From assembly GCA_000014925.1 (NCBI GenBank), contig CP000474.1:2046001-2110000 (forward strand): a stretch of DNA of 64,000 nucleotides, read 5' to 3'. The DNA comes from Paenarthrobacter aurescens TC1. Its GTDB lineage: Bacteria > Actinomycetota > Actinomycetes > Actinomycetales > Micrococcaceae. Positions 27,512 to 36,713 of this stretch are shown here, piece after piece (position 1 is the stretch's first letter; each line of letters opens with the position of its first letter). The notes beneath the pieces were generated by a model. That model saw only the letters and a list, made by a program, of their open reading frames with translations. It ran no database searches and was not told the DNA's origin. Position numbers and translations under genes: made by a program.

Positions 27512-28355
27512 ATGGCAGACCACACCACCGCGGGGGCGGGCTCCGTGCCCGCCCCCACGGTGTTCTTCCTTTCCGACAGCACCGGAATCACGGCTGAAAC
27601 ACTCGGCAACACGCTGCTGACCCAGTTTCCCGGCCAGCGGCTGGAACGGCGCACCATCCCGTTCATCACCACCAGCGAGCAAGCGCGTGAGGTGGTGGCA
27701 CTGATCGACCGGGTCGCGGACAGCGGTTCCCTGCCGATCATCTTTTCCACGGCTGTGGGGCAGGACATCCGTGCCATCCTTTCCCGGAGCCGCGGGCAGT
27801 TCTTCGACTTGTTCGGCACGCACATCGGACAACTCGAACAGACCCTTGGCGCGCAGGCCAACGGCAAGCCCGGCCAGGCCCACGGCGTGGGTGACGCCGT
27901 CCGCTACCAATCCCCGCATGGCCGCCGTCGAATACGCGATAGAGCACGACGACGGTCAGTCGCTTCGGGCGCTCGAACGCGCCGAGCTGATACTCATCGC
28001 GCCGTCGCGGTGCGGGAAAACTCCCACCACCATGTACCTGGCCCTGCAACACGGCATCCTCGCCGCGAACTTCCCCCTGGTGGAGGAAGACTTCGACACC
28101 ATGACTCTCCCGAAACCCTTGCTGCCCTTCGCGAGCAAATGTTTCGGGCTGACCTCCCAGCCCGTTCGCCTCAGCCAGATCCGGCAGGAACGCCGCCCGG
28201 GCAGCAACTACGCCTCACTGAATCAGTGCGCCTTCGAGCTGCGCAATGCCGAGGACATGTACCGGGCCAACAACATCCCTTACGTCAACTCCGCGTCCAT
28301 GTCCGTGGAAGAAATATCCGCCACCGTCCTCCAACGCATGCAGCTGCACCACTGA
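27512..28355 (+). pseudogene. ppsR: PEP synthase regulatory protein PpsR, apparent frameshift
   Basis: The reading begins at ATG 27512 directly after the ppsA stop and encodes the DUF299 N-terminus (VFFLSDSTGITAETLGNTLL). After VGDAVRYQS it loses homology. The family continues in another frame with RMAAVEYAIEHDDGQ, then ILIAPSRCGKTPTTMYLALQ (P-loop) and YASLNQCAFELRNAEDM, to the stop at 28355. The switch falls on a run of four C at 27912-27915. One C fewer would join the frames into a normal protein of about 280 residues. PpsR is a bifunctional kinase/pyrophosphorylase acting on a PpsA threonine. Either PpsA control is lost here or this is a homopolymer sequencing error. Confidence 0.88.
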
Positions 28356-28819
28356 TGACGCTTGGTGGCCAACGTTCGTCCCCTACCATGTAACCGGGCA
28401 GGCATGACCCACATGCGATTGCAGACTCGATGTTTTCATGCTCGACATGTGCGCCGTTATCGGCGTTACTTGCGTTTATCTTTTGTGACTATCGAATGGA
28501 ACTCTGAATCTGGGCAGGTCAAGGTCGAAAGCAATGATGAATGGTTTGCCGTCGGCTTTGCCTGCCTCCATGAGGACGTTCATGCGAAGCGCCTGTTCCT
28601 GCGAAGTGGCTTGGTCGAGTGGAGGGATTCCGGGCAGCAGGGTCCGTACTTCGCGAAAGGGGACCCTTAGCATGTAGTTCACATGGTGAAGTCGATTGCA
28701 GCGCTCGAAGACGCCGCGATCGAATCGTGCTAGATGGGTGTTCGGGTTGGTCGAAAGCGCTACTTTTCTCGCATCACGGGCGGGAAGTGTAGATGAGGCG
28801 TCTCCGCTGATAGTTTTTA
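28356..28819. other. Intergenic stretch without a recognised gene
   Basis: About 460 bp between ppsR and the toxin-antitoxin operator. A 123-codon minus-strand reading frame (28476-28847) is open but matches no family I recognise and overlaps the antitoxin operator. I do not call it. Confidence 0.4.
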
Positions 28820-28839
28820 CCGTTTTGGTACCAAAATGG
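28820..28839. promoter_or_regulatory. Toxin-antitoxin operator palindrome
   Basis: TTTTGGTACCAAAA (28823-28836) is a perfect 14-bp palindrome, extended to 20 bp with one mismatch pair. It ends one base before the antitoxin start. It is the expected autoregulatory site of a ribbon-helix-helix antitoxin. Confidence 0.7.
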
Positions 28840-28840
28840 C

Positions 28841-29047
28841 ATGGCAATGAATCTCCGTGTCCCGGAAGACCTCGATCGTCGGCTGGAGAAGCTCGCGGCC
28901 GAGGAACATACCTCCAAGTCGGCGTTGCTCTTGCAGGGTGCCGAGCTTGTCTTGCAGCGCCACGCGCGCCGGCGTGAGATCAGTGCGGGCCTTGATTTCG
29001 TTATGGGCCATGACGCCGAGCTGCTGACCCGCCTTGAGGACGCGTGA
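28841..29047 (+). CDS. Ribbon-helix-helix antitoxin
   Basis: This 68-residue protein has a CopG/Arc-like N-terminus (MNLRVPEDLDRRLEKLAAEEHTSKS), a beta strand followed by two helices that bind DNA as a dimer. The C-terminal segment is basic and would wrap the toxin. ATG 28841 or 28847 could be the start; the operator palindrome directly abuts the first one. It overlaps the Doc toxin gene by 4 nt (GTGA), the usual coupling for antitoxin before toxin. Confidence 0.82.
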   Translation: MAMNLRVPEDLDRRLEKLAAEEHTSKSALLLQGAELVLQRHARRREISAGLDFVMGHDAELLTRLEDA

Positions 29048-29412
29048 CCGCGTACCTCGACATTGAGGACGCACTGCAGGTAATCGACCGGTACGGGTTC
29101 CACATCCGCGACGTCGGCCTGCTCGCCTCGGCACTGGCCAGGCCAGCGACGACAGTCATGGGCGCTGAGGCCTATCCGGAATTGGCGATGAAGGCGGCCG
29201 CGTTGCTGGAGTCGGTGGCCCGCTTCCATCCGGTCATTGACGGTAACAAGCGTATCGCCTGGACGCTCATGGTTCTGTTGTTGTGGATCAACGGCTACCG
29301 TCATGACTTCACGACTGACGAGGGCTTCGGCCTCGTGGTCGGAGTCGCCGAAGGAATTGTTGAACTGCGGGACTCCGCCGCGCTGCTTTCCCAGCATCTG
29401 GTTTCGCGCTAG
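29044..29412 (+). CDS. doc: Doc-family (Fic fold) toxin
   Basis: The product is 122 residues from GTG 29044. It carries the Fic/Doc core motif HPVIDGNKR at 62-70 with the catalytic His and phosphate-binding loop. Doc toxins phosphorylate elongation factor EF-Tu and block translation. The length is typical of Doc (about 125) and too short for classical AMPylating Fic proteins. Paired with the ribbon-helix-helix antitoxin, this forms a small type II addiction module. The canonical Doc partner is Phd-like, so the RHH pairing is a known but less common combination. Confidence 0.86.
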   Translation: MTAYLDIEDALQVIDRYGFHIRDVGLLASALARPATTVMGAEAYPELAMKAAALLESVARFHPVIDGNKRIAWTLMVLLLWINGYRHDFTTDEGFGLVVGVAEGIVELRDSAALLSQHLVSR

Positions 29413-29429
29413 CCCAGGCTGCAGTCCGG

Positions 29430-30416
29430 TCAGGGCCATTGATCGGGGTCCCGCCGCCGGTCTGCCCAGGCGTCGTCGGCTAGCGGCCGCAGCAATTGCG
29501 AGGGCGCGTGTCCGTACCGCTGGCGGAAGGCCCGGCTGAAGTGCGAGGGGTCCGAGAATCCCCACGTAAGGAACAAGTCCGTCAGTGTGCCCTCATATCT
29601 TCCGGTCAATAAGGTCTCCCGGATACTCTTTAGACGTTGCTGCCAGACCCAGCCCATCACTGTCTCACCGTCCGCTGCGAAGGCGCGGTGGATGCTGCTC
29701 GGAGATAGGTGAAGGTCGCTTGCGATGGATTTGATACTGAGGGACTCGTCGCCCAGGTTTTCGAGGATATGGGTTTGCACGAGCTTGCGCCGGGAGATTC
29801 GGTGCGCGTCCGGGACGCCCCGGGTGAGGCCGCCCAAGCCAGCAACAATCAGATGCTCAACGCCCTGGGAGACCGATAAGGCAACATCGGGAGACAGAAC
29901 GTCAATATCGTTCGCTAGGAACTGCACTGTATTTACCAGAAGACGTCCAGCCCCCGGATCCGCGTTTACTGCCAGCGCGGTGAGTCTGGCAGCTTCGGGC
30001 AAGTATCGCTCCAAAGCGGTTCTTGGAAGGCGGATCACGAGTTGCTCAAAGTGGTCGGTCAGCAGCAGTGAATACGGTCGGGTGGTGTCATAGAGCGCGA
30101 ATCCGCCGTCGTGGAGGGCTGCCGAGCGGCCATCCTGGGTTACCAAGCATGAGCCTTCGGTTTGCATGCCCACGAGATAGTAGTCGTCGGAGGAAGCGTC
30201 GATGGCGGCTGGTGTGCGGTGGACGGATTGCGCGGAGGCACGAACGCGGGCCAGATCAATCGACGCCAGCGTCTGGACAGCTATTTCACCGTCTATGGAC
30301 TCGCGGCCGTCACCCGCCTTGCAGTCGAGGACAACAAAAGTATCAGAGACGGCCTCCGTCCAGAACGAAACACTGTTCCGGGGAGACACCGCCGCTGTGC
30401 TCACAACCTTGGCCAT
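29430..30416 (-). CDS. AraC-family regulator of aldoxime/nitrile genes
   Basis: The product is 328 residues. The N-terminal 220 residues are an AraC-binding-like sensor (FWTEAVSDTFVVLDC; FALYDTTRPYSLLLTDHFEQ) of the NhaR/FeaR type. The C-terminal part holds AraC helix-turn-helix motifs (LSIKSIASDLHLSPSSIHRA and LTDLFLTWGFSDPSHFSRAF). It diverges from the nitrilase-aldoxime dehydratase pair across 185 bp, the same arrangement as in known aldoxime dehydratase gene clusters, so it is probably their aldoxime- or nitrile-responsive activator. Confidence 0.87.
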   Translation of the reverse strand: MAKVVSTAAVSPRNSVSFWTEAVSDTFVVLDCKAGDGRESIDGEIAVQTLASIDLARVRASAQSVHRTPAAIDASSDDYYLVGMQTEGSCLVTQDGRSAALHDGGFALYDTTRPYSLLLTDHFEQLVIRLPRTALERYLPEAARLTALAVNADPGAGRLLVNTVQFLANDIDVLSPDVALSVSQGVEHLIVAGLGGLTRGVPDAHRISRRKLVQTHILENLGDESLSIKSIASDLHLSPSSIHRAFAADGETVMGWVWQQRLKSIRETLLTGRYEGTLTDLFLTWGFSDPSHFSRAFRQRYGHAPSQLLRPLADDAWADRRRDPDQWP

Positions 30417-30481
30417 GCCCCATCTTACCGTCGCCCTGCGCCCACTCTGCGGTCAATTTCAGAAGGGAAGCGGGGGTGCAT

Positions 30482-30530
30482 TCAACGTGACACTCGCAGT
30501 CAACGTTCCTGCGATTCTCGATCAAGAATC
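30482..30530. promoter_or_regulatory. Candidate AraC-type binding sites
   Basis: The direct repeat TCAACGT occurs at 30482-30488 and 30500-30506 (18 bp apart). A perfect inverted repeat GATTCT-N6-AGAATC follows at 30513-30530. All lie in the divergent promoter region 70-120 bp before the nitrilase. The operator role is tentative. Confidence 0.35.
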
Positions 30531-30601
30531 CCTCGGAATTGAGACTTACCGTTGAAATGCATTCAGTTTATGACTCGCATCACATGCTTTAGGAGATCCC
30601 A

Positions 30602-31636
30602 ATGACCCACCCCCAGTTCAAGGCAGCCGTAGTTCAGGCAGCACCGGTATTCCTCAATTTGGACAAGACCATCGATAAAACGATCGCCTTGATCGAGGAC
30701 GCGGCCCGTAACGGCGCGGAGATCATTGCGTTCCCCGAGACCTGGCTCCCGGGTTACCCATGGTACGCCTGGCTCGACGCCCCTGCCCTGTGGCTACCGC
30801 AATACACCCAACGCTACTTCGATAATTCCCTCGAGTACGGCACTCCCCAGGCTGAGCGGATCTCAAAGGCAGCCAAGGAAAACAACATCATGGTCAGCAT
30901 GGGCCTGAGCGAACGCCACGGCGGCAGCCTCTACATCGCTCAATGGTTCATCGACAGTGAAGGGCAGACCATCTCCCAGCGCCGCAAGCTCAAGCCCACC
31001 TTTGTGGAGCGCACCATCTTCGGCGAAGGCGACGGAAGCGACCTTGCCGTCTGGGACACCAAGCTGGGCCGCGTCGGGGGGCTCTGCTGCTGGGAGCACC
31101 TGCAGCCACTGTCCAAGTACGCCATGTACGCCCAAAACGAGCAGGTCCACGTCGCCGCATGGCCAAGCTTTTCCCTTTATGAAGGTGGCGCTTACGCCCT
31201 CGGCCCTGAGGTCAACAGTTCCGCCTCGCGGATCTATGCCGTGGAAGGCCAATGCTTCGTCCTGGCTCCTTGCGCCACCGTATCCCAGGAGATGGTCGAC
31301 GAAATGTGCACCACCGACATGCAGAAGGCACTCCTGAAAACCGGCGGCGGACATGCCCGCATCTTCGGACCCGACGGCCAGCAACTCCACGAATCCCTCC
31401 CGGAAAACCAGGAAGGCCTCATCTACGCTGAGATAGATCTGGGTCTCATCTCAGCGTCGAAGACTATTTCCGACCCCGCAGGCCACTACGCCCGCCCCGA
31501 TGTCACCCAGCTGGTCCTCAACAAGGTTCCTCGGCGGGCCGTCATCGACGCCGCCCCGCCAGCGGATTCCGCCCCCGGTCCTGAACAGTTCCGCCACGTA
31601 GAGGAGCCAGCCCTTCCAGACATGGCGGAACTCTAG
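30602..31636 (+). CDS. Nitrilase
   Basis: This 344-residue carbon-nitrogen hydrolase converts nitriles to carboxylic acids and ammonia. The catalytic triad is visible: Glu46 in AFPETWLPGYPWYAWLD, Lys129 in RRKLKPT, and Cys163 in GLCCWEHLQPL. The long WLPGYPWY segment and overall length are those of true nitrilases rather than amidases. AGGAG lies 6-7 nt before the ATG. The aldoxime dehydratase gene begins immediately after its stop, so the pair would turn an aldoxime into a nitrile and then an acid. Confidence 0.92.
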   Translation: MTHPQFKAAVVQAAPVFLNLDKTIDKTIALIEDAARNGAEIIAFPETWLPGYPWYAWLDAPALWLPQYTQRYFDNSLEYGTPQAERISKAAKENNIMVSMGLSERHGGSLYIAQWFIDSEGQTISQRRKLKPTFVERTIFGEGDGSDLAVWDTKLGRVGGLCCWEHLQPLSKYAMYAQNEQVHVAAWPSFSLYEGGAYALGPEVNSSASRIYAVEGQCFVLAPCATVSQEMVDEMCTTDMQKALLKTGGGHARIFGPDGQQLHESLPENQEGLIYAEIDLGLISASKTISDPAGHYARPDVTQLVLNKVPRRAVIDAAPPADSAPGPEQFRHVEEPALPDMAEL

Positions 31637-32737
31637 ATGGCTCCTGACCCAAGCCGGCAAGACCCGGCTATTGAGTCTTCGATCCCGAGACACTTCACTG
31701 TCAAACGGACGCGCCCGAAGCGGGCAGGTGCTGGCTATGCGCCGCCCTATCCGTCCTACTCCGTGCGATTCGCGGAAGGCGTCAGCAATCTTGTTTGCGC
31801 CTTCCTCGGCGTCCAAAGCAGGGCGCCGCTCTCTCACGAGGCGAAAGTAGCTTCCGCTGGAATGTGGGAGCTGTGTGCCAACGAAGACGGACCGATGTCC
31901 CGCGAGCATGCAGTCCACACGGACGAACAAGGCTTCGATAACCAGGTCATCATTGCCTATTGGGACGATGTCGACGCCTATGGTCGCTGGTTCAAGAAGC
32001 ACCGTGACGCACTGATCGGTGCTGGCCTGGAGCCCTCCGACTACGGCCGCTGGATCGAAGCAGTCACGCCGGAAGCACGCGGGTTTGAGACCCTGTATTC
32101 TTCCAATACCTTCCCGGAGGGCGCCGCGCGAATGGCCACAGGAGGATTCACTGGGGAAATCCAGGAGCACGGGTACTGGGGCAGCATGCGCGACCGGCTG
32201 CCGATTGCGCAAACCGACGCCCTCGAGCCTGTGGGCGATCCAGTCGTCCCCCGGAACCCGGGGATCGTCCGGGTTGAACCGCACGACAACCTGGCGGTCA
32301 TCCGTTCCGGCCAAGACTGGAGCCTTTGCGACGACGCAGAACGTGCGTCCTATTTCAGCCATGTGGAACCCCAGCTGAAAGCAGGCATGGACTTCCTGAC
32401 GACGGAAGGTGCATCGATCGGTTGCTACGCGAACAGGTACATGACGAGCAGCGATGGAAACGGCAATGTCCTTGAACAGAGCTTCGGTCTGAGCTTCTGG
32501 CATAGCCTGGAGGATATGGAGAGGTGGGCGGAATCGCATCCCACCCACGTCGCCATCTTTAGGTCCGCCATGACATTCCTGCAGGCAAACGCGGGCGCTA
32601 GGCTTCGCCTCAGCCATGAGGTTGCAGTGGTCTCACGCGACCAGCAGTACTACGAGTACAACAATTGCCACGCTGGAACAGGCATGCTCGGCGCCAGGAG
32701 GCCGCTGGGAACAGCCACTCCTGGCACTCGGATCTAA
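31637..32737 (+). CDS. oxd: Aldoxime dehydratase (phenylacetaldoxime dehydratase family)
   Basis: This 366-residue haem enzyme dehydrates aldoximes (R-CH=N-OH) to nitriles. Family signatures are GYGWW-like PPYPSYSVRF, the arginine region GYWGSMRDRL, and the C-terminal haem pocket. That pocket has His304 in AESHPTHVAIF as the likely proximal ligand and His327 in LRLSHEVAVV as the likely distal catalytic residue, by comparison with rhodococcal OxdA/OxdRE. The ATG follows the nitrilase stop without a gap, implying translational coupling. The length is normal (about 350). The natural substrate could be a plant or amino-acid-derived aldoxime (inference). Confidence 0.92.
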   Translation: MAPDPSRQDPAIESSIPRHFTVKRTRPKRAGAGYAPPYPSYSVRFAEGVSNLVCAFLGVQSRAPLSHEAKVASAGMWELCANEDGPMSREHAVHTDEQGFDNQVIIAYWDDVDAYGRWFKKHRDALIGAGLEPSDYGRWIEAVTPEARGFETLYSSNTFPEGAARMATGGFTGEIQEHGYWGSMRDRLPIAQTDALEPVGDPVVPRNPGIVRVEPHDNLAVIRSGQDWSLCDDAERASYFSHVEPQLKAGMDFLTTEGASIGCYANRYMTSSDGNGNVLEQSFGLSFWHSLEDMERWAESHPTHVAIFRSAMTFLQANAGARLRLSHEVAVVSRDQQYYEYNNCHAGTGMLGARRPLGTATPGTRI

Positions 32738-32744
32738 TCTGCAA

Positions 32745-32776
32745 GGCGGGCGGCCAGTTCAATCTGTCCGCCCGCC
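32745..32776 (+). terminator. Hairpin after the aldoxime dehydratase gene
   Basis: GGCGGGCGG (32745-32753) pairs perfectly with CCGCCCGCC (32768-32776) across a 14-nt loop. There is no U-tract; such U-less hairpins are common terminators in actinobacteria. Confidence 0.6.
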
Positions 32777-32827
32777 GGCAATCCCGGCATGCGTGGGTGC
32801 ATGCGCACAGGGTGCAGACTTTAGTAC

Positions 32828-35083
32828 ATGAACATGACCGCTGGACGTCGGGCAGCGCTAACGCGGGAGCAGGCTTCGTCAGAGACGATGACTATGGAAA
32901 GCAGTGCGTATGGCGAGGCAGTCCGGGCAGTCCGGACGGGTGAAATCAGCGCGGATGAAGCGGCGAACCAGCTGATAGACCGGATGACGGAGGGGGAGGT
33001 TCTCGGCCTGCTCGACGGCGACTCGTCCAGGTGGGTGCTCCCGTTCATTCCCGCTCTGCTCGACAGACGACCGTTCGTGGCCGGGGCGGTCTCACGGCTC
33101 GGCATACCAGGCATTCGGTTCAGCGACGGTGGCCGTGGTGTAGTGATAGGCGCCTCCACGGCTTTCCCCGTGACGATTGCCCGGGCAGCGACCTGGGATC
33201 CATCGCTGGAGGAACGTGTCGGGATCGCTATCGGCTTGGAGACCCGGGCGAGGGGAGCGAACTACTCTGCCTCCGTCTGCGTGAACCTCCTTCGCCACCC
33301 CGCGTGGGGCCGGGCCCAGGAATGCTACGGAGAAGATCCGGTGCTCACCGGCCGGATGGGATCGGCCCTTACACGAGGCGTACGTTTGCACGTCATGGCG
33401 TGCGTGAAGCACTTCGCGCTCAACTCGATGGAGAACGAGCGCTTCGAGGTGGACGTGGCGGTGGACGAACACGCCCTGCATGAGGTGTACTTGCCGCACT
33501 TCAAGGCTGTAGTGGACGCTGGCGCCGATTCCGTCATGAGTTCGTACAACCGCGTGCGAGGCGAGTATATGGACGTCAACCGCGCCCTGCTCACCGACGT
33601 GTTGAGGCGGGAGTGGGGTTTCTCCGGGTTCGTGACGAGCGACTGGGTGTTCGGCACCCACGACGCAGTGGCCAGCCTGGAGGCGGGGATGGACGTGGAG
33701 ATGCCACTGCGGCTGCTACGCGCCCGCGAGCTGCCCGCCGCGCTGCGGAACGGTGTCCTGGCCCGGGCCACAGTTCTGCAATCCGCGCGCCGGGTTCTGC
33801 GCACGTGCGTCGAGCATTCCGCGAACCGGGAACTGGCGGCCCCTACTCGCGCCGTTATTGCGTCCCCGGCGCACCGGGCGCTCGCCCACCAAGTCGCTGC
33901 GGAGTCGATCGTAATGCTGAAGAACGAAACCGTCGGCGCGGCACCGCTGCTGCCTTTGGCTCCCACCATCCAGCATCTCGCGGTGATCGGACGACTCGCC
34001 GCACAAGGGAACCTCGGCGATCATGGTTCCTCACGCGTCCGTCCTCCCTCCACTGTCTCGCCGCTGCAGGGCTTGCGTGAGGCGCTTCCCGGTGTCCTGA
34101 TATCGACCACCACCGGCCGAGACGAGCGCCGCGCGGCGGCGATGGCCGCCGCGGCGGAGATGGCGATCGTCGTCGTCGGGCTGGACCAGCACGATGAAGG
34201 CGAATCTGTTGTCACTGGAGGTGTAGACGTGGGCGTGATCGGCCGAACCTTTGGCTCAGGCCCTCTCCGACAGGTTCTCATTGGACTCGCACACCTGGCC
34301 TCGCGCTTCGTCCGGGGCGGCGACCGCAGCTCGCTTAACCTGCGTCCCTCTGACGAGCGGCTTATCCAGGCGGTCGTCGCCGCGAACCCCAGGACCGTCG
34401 TCGTGCTTGTTAGCGGCAGTGCGATCCTCACCGAGGCGTGGCGTGATCGCGTGCCAGCGCTCCTCCTTGCCTGGTACGGCGGTATGGAGGGCGGCCGTGC
34501 GCTCGCGAGTGTGCTGACCGGCAGTGAGGAGCCCGGCGGACGGCTGCCCTTTGTGCTGCCAACGGATGCCGCGCATCTGCCATTCTTCGACTCCGCTGCC
34601 AAGTCCGTGGTCTATGACGCCCAATGGGGTCAGCGCAGGCTCGACGGCGAGGGGCACCGGCCCGCCTACCCGTTTGGATTCGGCCTGAGCTATACAACTC
34701 TCGAGCACCGACTCATTGACCACACCTTGGACAGCTCAGGCGGCAACGCGAACGTGCACGTAACGAACAAAGGCCATCGCAAAGGCTCAACCGTCGTTCA
34801 GGTCTATGCGGCAGATGTGTCCCTCCGCAGACCTGTGGCCCAACTCCTCGGCTTCCGGAAGGTGACCCTGCAGCCTGGCGCGGAGACCACCGTGCGTGTC
34901 GTTTTGGATGCGGGCCCCACCCTGCAGCGTGATTCGACCACACGGCGCTGGTCTCCCCGATCGGGGGTGTGGGCCCTGCAAGCGAGCCAACACAGCCCGG
35001 ACAGCTGGGAGAACGCCGTCCGCTTGCGTCGCACGGAGGGTCTGATTGACCAGGAAGGTACTTCAGACGTCAAGCCGGCCTGA
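32828..35083 (+). CDS. Glycoside hydrolase family 3 beta-glucosidase-like protein
   Basis: The product is 751 residues from ATG 32828; starts at 32834 or 32891 cannot be excluded because no ribosome site is clear. The GH3 (alpha/beta)8 domain (about 60-320) has the conserved VKHFALNSMENER and the nucleophile Asp272 in GFVTSDWVFGTHD. The C-terminal sandwich domain (about 350-610) follows, then an FN3-like domain (about 640-720). There is no signal peptide, so it acts inside the cell on imported oligosaccharides or glycosides. No partner gene is adjacent. Confidence 0.88.
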   Translation: MNMTAGRRAALTREQASSETMTMESSAYGEAVRAVRTGEISADEAANQLIDRMTEGEVLGLLDGDSSRWVLPFIPALLDRRPFVAGAVSRLGIPGIRFSDGGRGVVIGASTAFPVTIARAATWDPSLEERVGIAIGLETRARGANYSASVCVNLLRHPAWGRAQECYGEDPVLTGRMGSALTRGVRLHVMACVKHFALNSMENERFEVDVAVDEHALHEVYLPHFKAVVDAGADSVMSSYNRVRGEYMDVNRALLTDVLRREWGFSGFVTSDWVFGTHDAVASLEAGMDVEMPLRLLRARELPAALRNGVLARATVLQSARRVLRTCVEHSANRELAAPTRAVIASPAHRALAHQVAAESIVMLKNETVGAAPLLPLAPTIQHLAVIGRLAAQGNLGDHGSSRVRPPSTVSPLQGLREALPGVLISTTTGRDERRAAAMAAAAEMAIVVVGLDQHDEGESVVTGGVDVGVIGRTFGSGPLRQVLIGLAHLASRFVRGGDRSSLNLRPSDERLIQAVVAANPRTVVVLVSGSAILTEAWRDRVPALLLAWYGGMEGGRALASVLTGSEEPGGRLPFVLPTDAAHLPFFDSAAKSVVYDAQWGQRRLDGEGHRPAYPFGFGLSYTTLEHRLIDHTLDSSGGNANVHVTNKGHRKGSTVVQVYAADVSLRRPVAQLLGFRKVTLQPGAETTVRVVLDAGPTLQRDSTTRRWSPRSGVWALQASQHSPDSWENAVRLRRTEGLIDQEGTSDVKPA

Positions 35084-35104
35084 TGTAGTCAGGGGTTCCG
35101 CCGA

Positions 35105-36568
35105 TTATCCAGGAAGATCGCGAAACGGGGCCAACGGCCCTTCGACACGGACCGCCAAATGGTCGTCGCCCCTAAGCATGGCGCGGAGCAGCCGACGTTC
35201 CTCCCAGTGGAGAATCAGAGACGCTCGGCCTGGGCGCAGGACCATGTCTTCGTCCGGCGTCGTGTACCGCTTCTGCAGATCCGCCAGCTCTTCCTCTTGC
35301 AGCAGTGCAACCGTGCTGCCCGAAGCCTGGTCGACTAATCGGACCAATGAGGAGGGGCCGGTGAGATCGGTCGCGACGAAGCGCTGCTCGCTGGCGGCAA
35401 GAATGGTCCTCTGCGCCGCCCGCGTCACGACCAGCGGACGGGACGGTCCGCCCAGGAGGGCACCTAGTACGTCGGCCGCAGCATCAGGGCGACCTGTTCT
35501 CTGCGCCGCCGCCTGCATCTTTTGCAAACGGCCGGGCTCACGCAGCACCTGATCGATCTTCCAGCCGATCGTTGCCGCTGCGTTGCACCGGACGGCCGCG
35601 CCTTGCTCCATGAGGTAGTCGCCGTTGCGTACCTCCTGACCAGGGATCGGGTTCACAAGTACCATCGGCAGCCCCGCAGCCATGCACTCCGACGCCGAGA
35701 GCCCACCCGGCTTGCCCACGAACAAATCTGCCCGCTGCAACAGCTGCGGCATTTCTGTCGTGAAGCCGAGCACGCTGTAGCGGTCGCGGGCGGTCGCCAC
35801 CAGCTTTTCGATGCGTTGCCGCAACGCAATATTGTTTCCGCACACGACTGTCGCCGTGAACGCCGAGCGCATGTGCATCGTTTGCCGCACCACCGAGACA
35901 GCGTAGTCGCCGCCGGTCGCACCTGCTGAGATGATCAGCATCGGCGGCTTTTTGGCATCGCGTACGGGCGCTGGACTGGGCTGTTTGGTGATCGGGATTC
36001 CCGTGGCAACAACACGGTCGGGAGGAAGACCCAGGGCCATCAGCTCCACCTTTCCCTCCTCCCTGGCCACAAAGATCTTGTGGAACGCCCCGGAAAGGGA
36101 CAAGCCTTGGAAGTCGTAGTCGGTGGTCACGACAGCTGTCTTGGCGTCGATCACGCCGCGAAGGAGCAGTGAGGCCATCAGCTGGGCCGGGAGGAAATGC
36201 GTGCACACAATCGCGGTGGGCCGGAACTGCTTGATGGCACTGATAACCGGGCTGGCATTCAAGCGCGTCCAGGGGTCAATCGGGCCGCGACGCCGGAACG
36301 GCGGGTTGCTGATGTCGTAACCCCACTCGACCAACCAGGGCAAGTCCTCCACGAGGACGAAGTAGCCCTTACTCAGCAGCGCTCGGTAGAGCACACTGCT
36401 TACCTTCAGCACATCAAGCACCTGCACCTCGGCGATGTCATCGCGTGCGGCACATGCTTGTTGTACCGCGGTCGCTGCGCTGTTATGCCCGGATCCCACG
36501 CCTGCAGACAGGATCAAAACGCGCTGTCCGTTGGCGGTGGCTTTGGTTCGTGCCGACGTTGTGCGCAT
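35105..36568 (-). CDS. MGDG-synthase/processive diacylglycerol glycosyltransferase-like protein
   Basis: This 487-residue GT-B fold glycosyltransferase has an MGDG_synth N-terminal domain (LILSAGVGSGHNSAATAVQQ at about 18-37, the SxGxGHxxAA motif). The nucleotide-sugar half contains GKPGGLSASECMAAGLPMVL (about 290-310). The family adds sugars to diacylglycerol to make glycolipids. A further region of about 100 residues after 385 has no family counterpart I recognise. No ribosome site precedes the start. The next gene in the same direction is a lipid-kinase homologue, in keeping with lipid metabolism. Confidence 0.83.
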   Translation of the reverse strand: MRTTSARTKATANGQRVLILSAGVGSGHNSAATAVQQACAARDDIAEVQVLDVLKVSSVLYRALLSKGYFVLVEDLPWLVEWGYDISNPPFRRRGPIDPWTRLNASPVISAIKQFRPTAIVCTHFLPAQLMASLLLRGVIDAKTAVVTTDYDFQGLSLSGAFHKIFVAREEGKVELMALGLPPDRVVATGIPITKQPSPAPVRDAKKPPMLIISAGATGGDYAVSVVRQTMHMRSAFTATVVCGNNIALRQRIEKLVATARDRYSVLGFTTEMPQLLQRADLFVGKPGGLSASECMAAGLPMVLVNPIPGQEVRNGDYLMEQGAAVRCNAAATIGWKIDQVLREPGRLQKMQAAAQRTGRPDAAADVLGALLGGPSRPLVVTRAAQRTILAASEQRFVATDLTGPSSLVRLVDQASGSTVALLQEEELADLQKRYTTPDEDMVLRPGRASLILHWEERRLLRAMLRGDDHLAVRVEGPLAPFRDLPG

Positions 36569-36713
36569 GAGGAGAGGCTAGCAGGGTGCATTCTCCTGAA
36601 GACGAGGGCGAGACACGGCAGGAGAGTGCGGCTCCGTGCGGAGACGGGACCTGCAAACGCTGTGCTCATGGGTGGGCGGGAGCCGTGGCATCTTGATGGT
36701 GCCGCTTATGGTG

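Noticed and set aside
25502..27919. Long minus-strand open frame (805 codons) opposite ppsA
   Set aside because: It is the antisense shadow of a strongly biased, high-GC ppsA gene and has no recognisable family signature.
28476..28847. 123-codon minus-strand frame before the toxin-antitoxin pair
   Set aside because: No family recognised, and it runs over the antitoxin operator. It may be random.
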